Shown: in pieces, positions 6,463 through 12,116 of the stretch
Layout: the number at the start of each line of letters is the position of its first letter
Numbering within the stretch: the stretch's first letter is position 1
Assembly: GCA_031423955.1 (NCBI GenBank)
Contig: JANPGJ010000194.1
Location: forward strand, 1 to 12,116
Direction of reading: 5' to 3'
DNA from: JAEUOS01 sp031423955
Lineage (GTDB): Bacteria > Pseudomonadota > Gammaproteobacteria > Burkholderiales > JAEUOS01
Length of the DNA: 12,116 nucleotides
Position numbers and translations under genes: made by a program
The notes under the pieces: model-generated
What the model saw: only the letters and a program-made list of their open reading frames with translations
The model's database searches: none
Told to the model about the DNA's origin: nothing

Positions 6463-7539
6463 TCAGGCGGCTTGCGCGGCTACCACTCGAGCACCGCGGC
6501 GGCCAGGCAGTCGGGTTTCGGTCTCGCCGTGAGCCGTCAGCAGCGCCACCAGTTGCTTGCGCATCACCATGCCTGGCTGGTCGGTCGGCATGTGTTTTTC
6601 CTCACCGGAGGCCAAGTCGAGTGGTGTATCGAAGTCGGTCGATTCGAGCACCCCCCGGTCTTCGCTGGTGACTTGGCGATCGAAGGCGACAATATCTGCC
6701 GCCTTCGCATCTTCCTCGGTATCACTGCGATATGCCCATTGACACACCTGAATCGAGCGATCATCCACCGGCGTGGCACAGGTGACGATCGCATGCTCAA
6801 GCCCGTTGGGGTAAGTGATGTGCAACTTGCGGATGAACGGCGCGAACCACTTGTTGCGCATATGCCGGATGGTGGTGTCGGACTCCATGCGCAGAACTCT
6901 CTTCTGGACCTCGGGATTGCGGACCTCGACCTTGGTTTCGAACAGGAATCCGTAATCGGTGGGCATCAATTGCGCCGACGCCGGTACCGGGTGGTGCATG
7001 TCGCCGAAACTGGTCTTGTGAGTAAAGGCGAAATGCGCATTATCAAACGAGTTCTCCATCAGACGCAGGCCGGCGCAGTTCCAGCGTTCGTAGAATTGCG
7101 GAATGCGGCGCAAACCACGGCCTTCCTCTTCAAATTCCGGAATCCCCGCCAACGGCTTGTCCGACAGGCATACCCAGACAAATCCGTAGCGGTCTTCAGC
7201 CAGAAAACCCTTGGCGCGGGCCCGTGCTGCGCAGACCTTCGCGGAAAGTTCGGGCTGTTGCGGCATGTGCACACAAACGCCACCCGCACCATAGCGCCAG
7301 CCGTGATACGGGCAGGTCAGCCCTTCGCCATTCTCGTCGTTGCTGATCCAGCCACCCGACAGCCGTGCCGTGCGATGCTGGCATCTATCCTCCTGTGCGT
7401 GCACTACCCCTGCGGAGTCGCGCCAGATCACGACCTCCTGACCGAAATATGTCAGGCCGACCGGCTTGTCACCCACATGATCGGATGGAACTACCGGGTT
7501 CCAGTAGCGTTGCAGCACGGGTTGTTGGGCTTGCAGCAT
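6463..7539 (-). CDS. Rieske [2Fe-2S] non-haem iron oxygenase, VanA/NdmA-like alpha subunit
   Basis: A protein of 358 residues. The Rieske centre is CQH (Cys53, His55) with CPYH (Cys76, His79). The mononuclear iron site is ENSFDNAHFAFTH, with bridging Asp166 and ligands His169 and His174; Asp294 in SEDRGVLES is the probable third ligand. The length and the motif order fit the one-subunit oxygenases that O- or N-demethylate or hydroxylate aromatic and heterocyclic compounds (vanillate, dicamba and methylxanthine demethylases are known relatives of this architecture). No ferredoxin or reductase gene is in the window, so electrons must come from a partner elsewhere. AAGGAG lies about 6 bp before the ATG. 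It opens the downstream half of the cluster after a gap of about 480 bp, so it may have its own promoter. Confidence 0.93.
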   Translation of the reverse strand: MLQAQQPVLQRYWNPVVPSDHVGDKPVGLTYFGQEVVIWRDSAGVVHAQEDRCQHRTARLSGGWISNDENGEGLTCPYHGWRYGAGGVCVHMPQQPELSAKVCAARARAKGFLAEDRYGFVWVCLSDKPLAGIPEFEEEGRGLRRIPQFYERWNCAGLRLMENSFDNAHFAFTHKTSFGDMHHPVPASAQLMPTDYGFLFETKVEVRNPEVQKRVLRMESDTTIRHMRNKWFAPFIRKLHITYPNGLEHAIVTCATPVDDRSIQVCQWAYRSDTEEDAKAADIVAFDRQVTSEDRGVLESTDFDTPLDLASGEEKHMPTDQPGMVMRKQLVALLTAHGETETRLPGRRGARVVAAQAA

Positions 7540-7748
7540 TGAGGACTCCTTCCAGGGTAAAAGCGAGAATTTCGGCAGTTAATCCGCAATTGAGGTGAAC
7601 GGCCACTGTCCCGAGGAATGCAGCGACACGTCGGGTGTGCGCAACCCGGCAAGCCGGTGGCAGGCAATTCTCGATGGATGCCGACGCAAAGGTACGTGGG
7701 TGACAAGAGGTTTGGACAAAGCGCTGCCTGACCTGATCAAGGACTAGG

Positions 7749-7764
7749 GGGAGAGCAATCTCCC
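7749..7764. repeat. Hairpin with GCAA tetraloop
   Basis: GGGAGA-GCAA-TCTCCC is a perfect 6-bp stem. Read on the plus strand, the loop is of the stable GNRA type. No T-run follows on either strand. It lies in the putative leader of the Rieske gene. Confidence 0.35.
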
Positions 7765-7817
7765 GCGCCAGGCAACATTCGCATGCTGCCGAAAATCGGG
7801 CACTGAGCGCTTCTACT

Positions 7818-7834
7818 CTCTGGTTCAATCAGAG
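7818..7834. promoter_or_regulatory. Possible operator (CTCTG-N7-CAGAG)
   Basis: CTCTGGTTCAATCAGAG is a perfect 5-bp inverted repeat with half-sites 12 bp apart, in the long gap upstream of the Rieske gene. The spacing suits a dimeric regulator. No regulator gene is nearby on this side, so the assignment is tentative. Confidence 0.3.
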
Positions 7835-7994
7835 CAAAGCATATGCCAAGGCGGTCCGATCATGCAAATGCGATTGTTGTCACTCGACAGCACTCCGCCA
7901 GGTCGCGTTTTGCGCTCGAACAGCGGGGCACCGTCGCTGTGCCGACACCGGGTTGCCGCACCAGATTCGAGCGCCGAGCCTTGCGCGCAAGCAA

Positions 7995-8018
7995 ACGTCG
8001 AGGCTCACGTCGAGGCTC
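7995..8018. repeat. Tandem 12-bp direct repeat
   Basis: ACGTCGAGGCTC occurs twice back to back (7995-8006 and 8007-8018). The right copy overlaps the stop codon of the creatininase-family gene (8017-8019). It is most simply a small replication-slippage duplication, and it leaves the encoded C-terminus intact. Confidence 0.7.
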
Positions 8019-8853
8019 AAGGCACGAGTGGACCGGGGCCTGCGGCCGGTTGTCGAAAGCGAAACAATTCTCCAATCAGGCGCGCCCAGCCATCGCCAAG
8101 CGAATCAAGCAGGCGCTCGCCCATTGCGGGCGTCGCGAGGGTGGCATCGCCAAGCACGCCGCTGACCGTCAGATCATGGATCAACCATGCGAAGCCCTGG
8201 GTCCCTGGACGCTCGCCTTCCATGCTGATCAAACCGTCCTCGGGAACACCGTGGGGGTATTCAGTGACCGCACGTTGCATGTCGACCGTCTCTGGCAGCA
8301 GTGTCAGAAGCAAGGCTGTTTCGAGCGCGCCGGCGTGTATCCCGTAGGTCGCTTCGCGCGCCGGCACCAGTTCGTTGCCACAATGCGGTACCGCCCAGAT
8401 GAAGGTCGGGAACACTGTCAAGGCGGGGTGGCGCAAACGCGCCTCGCGGGCGGCGATCTGCACCACTTGGGGTTGCCCGCCGTGGCTGTTGACCAACGCC
8501 AGCTTGCGAAAACCTGCGCGCGCCACCGAATCGGCGATCTCGGCCAATACCGCCAGCAAGGTCTCGGCTGTCAGGGTGAGGGTTCCGGGAAACCGGATGT
8601 GCTCGTTCGACTTGCCATAGTAGAGCGGCGGCAGCACGTAACAGGGAATGTCGGCCGCAAGCTTTTCCAGCGCCCGACCCAGCACACCGAGGACGATCGC
8701 ACTATCGACCGCCACCGGGAGATGCGGCCCATGCTGCTCGATCGCAGCTACCGGCAACAGGAGAACCGTGTTCTCCTTGTCCGGCAGAGCAGCGATTCGC
8801 TGCCAGTTCAGGTAGGCAAAATAGCGCTTGGCCGGAATGAAACCGTGCATCAT
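8017..8853 (-). CDS. Creatininase-family amidohydrolase
   Basis: A protein of 278 residues of the creatininase/MftE/FAPy-deformylase family of binuclear-metal amidohydrolases, which open small lactam rings or remove formyl groups. Metal-site motifs seen: LPVAAIEQHGPHLPVAVD (Glu39, His41, Asp50), NSHGGQ (His124, where the family usually has NxHGGN) and IHAGALETA (His173, Glu178). The substrate is unknown; creatinine is only one of several possibilities. The tandem ATGs at 8853 and 8850 are the most likely start, with GAGG 11 bp upstream. The frame stays open to a TTG at 8889, but that extension shows no family similarity. It lies 61 bp after the nitrilase-like gene, in the same direction. Confidence 0.88.
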   Translation of the reverse strand: MMHGFIPAKRYFAYLNWQRIAALPDKENTVLLLPVAAIEQHGPHLPVAVDSAIVLGVLGRALEKLAADIPCYVLPPLYYGKSNEHIRFPGTLTLTAETLLAVLAEIADSVARAGFRKLALVNSHGGQPQVVQIAAREARLRHPALTVFPTFIWAVPHCGNELVPAREATYGIHAGALETALLLTLLPETVDMQRAVTEYPHGVPEDGLISMEGERPGTQGFAWLIHDLTVSGVLGDATLATPAMGERLLDSLGDGWARLIGELFRFRQPAAGPGPLVP

Positions 8854-8914
8854 GGAAACACAAGCCTCATTTTGCCTGGCACCGCGCAATCGACACCATG
8901 CGAATCGCGCCCCC

Positions 8915-9736
8915 TCATTCCTTGCACAGCGCGCCGTACAATTCCGGGCGGCGCCAGCGCATCACACCGGGAATCGAGGAGTAGCGCTTCGGAAACTCGA
9001 TCCTCTCGTCCTCGCGCCTGAGAAATGCCAGCCGATCTAAATCGAGGTCGGCAATCACCAGTCCTTCTGCGGTCGAGGCCGCCAGCACGCCTTCCGGAGC
9101 GGCGATTGTCGCAACACCCTCTTCATCGCCATAAAGATTCTGGCAAGCTGCGGTGAATGCGATGTTCTCGATCGCGCGCGCCCAGACCAATGTTCGCCAA
9201 CCGGGCAGAAATTCGTTGATCGCACCACCCGCCGGATACAAGATGATGTCAGCCCCTTGCAACGCGAGCAGGCGGGACAGTTCAGGCGTGTACAGCTCGG
9301 AACAGACCAGCATGCCGATGCGTCCGAGGCGCGTCTCGATGACCATCGGTGCTTGGTTGGATTCGATGTAGTTGAAATCCCACGCGTCGATGTCGCGATA
9401 CACATAGGGACCGCGCGGCGTGGTGCGGCGGTACACACCCGCAGTCTTGCCGTGATCGTCAATCAGATGCAGTTCCACCGCAAAGCCGCCCTCAACCGCC
9501 ACTACGCGACTCGCCAGCACATGCAGCCTGTGCCTGGCGGCACGCGCCGCCAGGGGTCCGAACGCGTCGTAGGTATTGGCAGGATTCACCGGCCCCGGAT
9601 AGCCCTCCGGAAACATGACCAGATCGGCGCCGGCGGCAGCGGCGCGATCGAGCCAGTCAAGGGCCTCGACAGCATTGCGTGATTCCGTACTGCCGCCGCC
9701 ACTGCGCGGCTGGACTGCAGCCAGTCGTACTTTCAT
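8915..9736 (-). CDS. Nitrilase-superfamily carbon-nitrogen hydrolase with Lys-to-Arg change in the triad
   Basis: A protein of 273 residues, normal for the superfamily's amidase branches. It is expected to cleave an amide, carbamoyl or nitrile group through a cysteine thioester. The Glu is Glu44 (MFPEGYPG) and the nucleophile is Cys145 (GMLVCSELYTPE); the helix WARAIENIAF (185-194) and ILYPAGG are also typical. The catalytic lysine block, usually YRKxHL, reads YRRTTP (102-107), so Arg104 occupies the lysine position. No other lysine sits nearby except Lys97 in GKTAG. The enzyme may have altered activity or belong to a subfamily with a different base. GGAG lies 8 bp before the ATG. The upstream cupin gene is 101 bp away. 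Confidence 0.88.
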   Translation of the reverse strand: MKVRLAAVQPRSGGGSTESRNAVEALDWLDRAAAAGADLVMFPEGYPGPVNPANTYDAFGPLAARAARHRLHVLASRVVAVEGGFAVELHLIDDHGKTAGVYRRTTPRGPYVYRDIDAWDFNYIESNQAPMVIETRLGRIGMLVCSELYTPELSRLLALQGADIILYPAGGAINEFLPGWRTLVWARAIENIAFTAACQNLYGDEEGVATIAAPEGVLAASTAEGLVIADLDLDRLAFLRREDERIEFPKRYSSIPGVMRWRRPELYGALCKE

Positions 9737-9837
9737 GCAGAAGCTCCGTTTTAACGATCAACGATTGCAGCGCCGGCAACGTGCCCAGCAACGCCGATTG
9801 CCTGTCTTGCGGTCAAAACGGCCTCACCGGCAAATCG

Positions 9838-10272
9838 TTATGCAGCATCGCCAGCAAGCACTTGCAGATCGGCCGAATCAAGTTGCCAGGGGACGCCATT
9901 CCTGATGAGGTCGGCAAAGCCTTCGTCGGGGACCATGGTCGTCAAACAATAAAGCCGCGTGCCACCGGTGTTCTCCACCACATGTTCGTGCCCCGCCCGC
10001 ACCAGGAAACTGTCGCCTTGCCGCACGGCGATGCGAGCTCCGCCGCAAATCGCGACCCCTTCGCCGAACAGGACATAGAACGTTTCATCGGCAATCGCGT
10101 GACGGTTCGGCGGTGTCGCGCCGCCGATTTCGAAGATCTCGATGACCTGCACGAATCGCACGGCGTCAGCCCGCGGGTCGGTGGTCAACACGAAGTAGTT
10201 CGCATCCATCGATTGAATCTTGTACGCGCTATGGGTGCGCGCCCCGCGATGGACGACCGGCTGTACCATCAT
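9838..10272 (-). CDS. Small cupin-domain protein
   Basis: A protein of 144 residues with a single cupin barrel. Motif 1 resembles GATPPNRHAIADETFYVLFG (68-87), with the expected His and Glu of the metal site (RHAIADE). Motif 2 is in GDSFLVRAGHEHVVENTG, with His in GHEHVVEN. It could be a metal-dependent isomerase or oxygenase of the pathway, or a sensor or binding protein; sequence does not decide. The start ATG at 10272 overlaps the stop of the isochorismatase-family gene (ATGA), a sign of translational coupling; the next codon is also ATG. Confidence 0.85.
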   Translation of the reverse strand: MMVQPVVHRGARTHSAYKIQSMDANYFVLTTDPRADAVRFVQVIEIFEIGGATPPNRHAIADETFYVLFGEGVAICGGARIAVRQGDSFLVRAGHEHVVENTGGTRLYCLTTMVPDEGFADLIRNGVPWQLDSADLQVLAGDAA

Positions 10273-11090
10273 TGCTCCGCCAGGCCTTTCAGGAACGCCT
10301 TCGACGTGGCCGAGAATCCGAAGCACTGACGCACGTTATAGAGTGCGGCATCCCAGCAATAACGCGGCGAGGTCGTGGCTGAACAGTCCTCAACAAGAAT
10401 CGTGTCGTATCCCAGAAAATTGGCATCCATCAAGGTCGCCAGGACGCATTGATCGGCATTGACGCCGCCGAATAATACGGTCGCGACGCCAAGATTTCGC
10501 AGAATGCTGTCGAGCGGGGTATCCCAGAATCCGCTCATCCGGAATTTGTCGACCAGGATGTCGGAGGGCTGCGGCGCGAGTTCATCCACAACCGCGGCCG
10601 CCCACGAATCCTTTTCCAGCACCCGCGCGCCCGGCACCGGCGCGTTGGGCTGGGGTGAGCCCAGACCAACGCGACGCCCATCCCCGTTGTATACATGCAG
10701 CAGCGCCGGGCTGAGATTGGCCAGATCCGGGCGGTTGCCCCAGTTGACCCAGATCACCGGCACCTGCGCCTGCGCCTGACGCAACGCCGGCAGCAACTTG
10801 ACCAGCGGCTTGATGGGCGCGCGTGCCGGCGCCACATCGACGCCGATTCCGGACAGCCAGCCCCGCGGGTGGCAAAAATCGTTCTGCATGTCGATCACAA
10901 CCATCGCCACCTTGTTCCAGTCGACGATGATGTCCTTGCCGTGCGCCACGATCCGCGCCGGTCGAAGCGGGCGCGGCGTCCGCGTCATGTCTGCGATCGC
11001 GGCACTGACCTGCCACTGCCCACCTGCCCGCACACCCAGGGGAAGGAGTGCGGCGCCCTTCGCTTTGCCCGATCCGACAGCACGCGTCAT
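10269..11090 (-). CDS. Isochorismatase-fold cysteine hydrolase, RutB (ureidoacrylate amidohydrolase)-like
   Basis: A protein of 273 residues. The catalytic triad is visible as Asp67 (MVVIDMQNDF), Lys182 (VDKFRMSGFWDTPLDS) and Cys215 (NADQCVLATL). The stretch SWAAAVVDELAPQPSDILVD together with SGFWDTPLDSILRNLG closely resembles RutB, which removes the carbamoyl group of (Z)-3-ureidoacrylate in uracil breakdown. N-carbamoylsarcosine and biuret amidases share the fold. A ureido or carbamoyl-amide substrate is therefore likely (inference). The ATG at 11090 gives about 35 residues more than the core needs; an ATG at 10988 is the alternative but lacks a ribosome site. The gene starts 10 bp after the binding-protein stop, with AAGGA overlapping that stop. 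Confidence 0.88.
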   Translation of the reverse strand: MTRAVGSGKAKGAALLPLGVRAGGQWQVSAAIADMTRTPRPLRPARIVAHGKDIIVDWNKVAMVVIDMQNDFCHPRGWLSGIGVDVAPARAPIKPLVKLLPALRQAQAQVPVIWVNWGNRPDLANLSPALLHVYNGDGRRVGLGSPQPNAPVPGARVLEKDSWAAAVVDELAPQPSDILVDKFRMSGFWDTPLDSILRNLGVATVLFGGVNADQCVLATLMDANFLGYDTILVEDCSATTSPRYCWDAALYNVRQCFGFSATSKAFLKGLAEQ

Positions 11091-11100
11091 GAGAACCAGC

Positions 11101-12116
11101 CTATTCCTTGTAGGGTGGCGGCATGCGATCAGCCTTCGACGGCAGGAACTTTTCAGTGTATACGCTTGCCACGGTCACGTTTGCCTTGACGTTGAATGCG
11201 TCCATCACCGAGGCGATCTGCCGTTCCATTTTCTTCAGGTCGGCGGAAGAAAAACCGTTCTCCCTGACGTTTTTCGTCAGCAACAGTTCTTTCACATAGA
11301 GCTTCAGACGTTCGGTCTCCAACTCGGTGTTGATCAGCGGGTCGCGCACCTTGATGGCAGCAATCGCCGCGTTCGTATCGGCGACGATGTCCTTCATGGC
11401 GCGGTTCAAGCCCTTGACGAAAGCCATCACCGTCTTCGGATTCTTCTCGACAAAGTCACGGGTGGCGAACACGGCATTGCCGAAACCGTCGAGGTTGTAG
11501 TCGTCATAGCGCATGATTGTCAGATCGGCCGTCTTGATGCCCAACCCGTTGAGGGTCGGCACTGCGGAAGTGATGAAACCGGTGATCACATCAACGTCGC
11601 CCTTGGCCAGCATCTGCTCGCGCAGATTGGCATCCATCGTGAACCAGGTGACTTTTGTTTGGTCGATACTGTTGGCCTTGGCGAAGGCCGGAAACATCTG
11701 CCGGCCGCCATCGAAGCTGGGGGCACCGAGCTTCTTGCCTTCAAGGTCCTTCGGCTTGGTGATCCCTTTCGATTTGAGCGCAACCGCCACCAGCGGAAAA
11801 CCGTCTTCCGCGATATAGAACATCATCAGCTCGCGGCCGGGATTCTCCGCATTCCATTTGACGATGGTGCCGACGTCCGAATAGGCGATGTCGTGGGTGC
11901 CCGAGATCACACGCTGAATCGAAGTCGCGGACCCCGAACCGCGATCCACCGATACCTCCAGGCCCTCGGACTTCCAATAACCCTTGTCGGCCGCCAACGG
12001 AAATTGTGCCTGGGTCGCCTGAAACAACCAGCCTTGGGAGAACTTGATCGCGGACTTTTCCAGTTGCGCATTGGCCGGAGCGCTAATGACGGCCGCCGCG
12101 ATTGCGGCAAGCGCCG
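11101..12116 (-). CDS. ABC transporter substrate-binding protein, NMT1/TauA/SsuA-like (5' end off right edge)
   Basis: The frame is open to the right edge (first whole codon at 12114), giving 337 residues without the start. The visible N-terminus is the end of a Sec signal peptide (ALAAIAAAVISAPANA, then mature QLEKSAIKFSQGW), so this is a periplasmic protein. The body is typical of type 2 binding proteins of the nitrate/sulfonate/thiamine-precursor group: PLAADKGYWKSEGLEVSV, GTHDIAYSDVG, KPKDLEGKKLGAPSFDGGRQ and FVEKNPKTVMAFVKGLNRAM. It probably captures the compound that the downstream hydrolases and oxygenases degrade. Its permease and ATPase genes are not in the window and would lie beyond the right edge. 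Confidence 0.9.
   Translation of the reverse strand, partial: ALAAIAAAVISAPANAQLEKSAIKFSQGWLFQATQAQFPLAADKGYWKSEGLEVSVDRGSGSATSIQRVISGTHDIAYSDVGTIVKWNAENPGRELMMFYIAEDGFPLVAVALKSKGITKPKDLEGKKLGAPSFDGGRQMFPAFAKANSIDQTKVTWFTMDANLREQMLAKGDVDVITGFITSAVPTLNGLGIKTADLTIMRYDDYNLDGFGNAVFATRDFVEKNPKTVMAFVKGLNRAMKDIVADTNAAIAAIKVRDPLINTELETERLKLYVKELLLTKNVRENGFSSADLKKMERQIASVMDAFNVKANVTVASVYTEKFLPSKADRMPPPYKE

Larger units (their letters stand above)
7540..8016. other. Intergenic region (477 bp) between creatininase-family and Rieske genes
   Basis: No convincing coding sequence was found. Two short reverse-strand open frames here (7469-7828 and 7860-8075) have no recognisable motif, no good ribosome site and overlap real genes. 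The region holds three small inverted repeats: CTCTG-N7-CAGAG at 7818-7834, an imperfect one at 7771-7790 (GGCA..TGCC), and a 6-bp stem with a GCAA tetraloop at 7749-7764. It also holds the 12-bp tandem repeat at 7995-8018. It is long enough for a separate promoter with operator sites for the Rieske/2OG/VOC genes, or a decayed gene. No clear -35/-10 pair was seen. Confidence 0.6.

Noticed and set aside
6262..7542. Forward open frame of 426 codons
   Set aside because: Antisense to the Rieske oxygenase and the start of the 2OG oxygenase, both with complete active sites.
7469..7828. Reverse-strand small frame upstream of the Rieske gene
   Set aside because: Overlaps the Rieske coding start in another frame, lacks a ribosome site and has no recognisable domain.
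7818..7834. Resemblance to a tRNA T-arm (CTCTG, GTTCAAT loop, CAGAG)
   Set aside because: The loop does not place the invariant T54-T55-C56 and A58 correctly, and no D-arm, anticodon arm or acceptor stem is found around it.
7843..9021. Forward open frame of 392 codons through the gap and creatininase region
   Set aside because: Mostly antisense to the creatininase-family gene; the part in the gap has no motif and no convincing ribosome site.
11156..11165. GTGTATACGC resembling the GntR palindrome
   Set aside because: Only the TGTATAC core matches, it lies inside the binding-protein coding sequence, and it has no partner site at 22-bp spacing.
1..12116. CRISPR arrays, transposases, integrases and phage genes
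   Set aside because: No regularly spaced repeats, terminal inverted repeats or recognisable mobility proteins were seen.

Overview
The window looks like high-GC proteobacterial chromosome. Betaproteobacteria (Burkholderiales type) is the best guess, from protein style, GC-rich third codon positions and gene content. This is inference; there is no rRNA or other marker here. No tRNA, CRISPR array, insertion sequence or phage gene was recognised.

Left part (1-4177): a ureide (purine ring) degradation locus. A truncated M20-family amidohydrolase gene runs leftward off the edge (1-245). Diverging from it is a tightly packed rightward operon: puuE-type allantoinase, a GntR/FCD regulator, uraD-type OHCU decarboxylase, an M20 allantoate amidohydrolase and a uraH-like protein. 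Together they cover 5-hydroxyisourate -> OHCU -> (S)-allantoin -> allantoate -> ureidoglycine/ureidoglycolate. The enzyme that makes 5-hydroxyisourate from urate is not in the window. The AT-rich divergent promoter holds two copies of a TTGTRTACAA palindrome 22 bp apart, good candidates for operators of the embedded GntR protein. The UraH-like protein has lost two of the usual catalytic positions.

Middle (4178-4887): a small rightward lipoprotein gene of unknown function, with inverted repeats before and after it.

Right part (4888-12116): a leftward catabolic-looking cluster. In transcription order it has an ABC-transporter substrate-binding protein (5' end off the right edge), a RutB-like cysteine hydrolase of the isochorismatase fold, a small cupin, a nitrilase-superfamily C-N hydrolase, a creatininase-family amidohydrolase, a gap of about 480 bp, a Rieske non-haem iron oxygenase, a 2-oxoglutarate/Fe(II) (IPNS-like) oxygenase and a VOC/glyoxalase-fold protein. 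Three unrelated C-N hydrolases plus two unrelated oxygenases plus uptake suggest stepwise breakdown of an N-rich, perhaps N-methylated or heterocyclic, amide. Its position beside ureide genes suggests the end products may feed that route. I do not recognise this exact set as a named pathway, and it is the best candidate in the window for an undescribed system.
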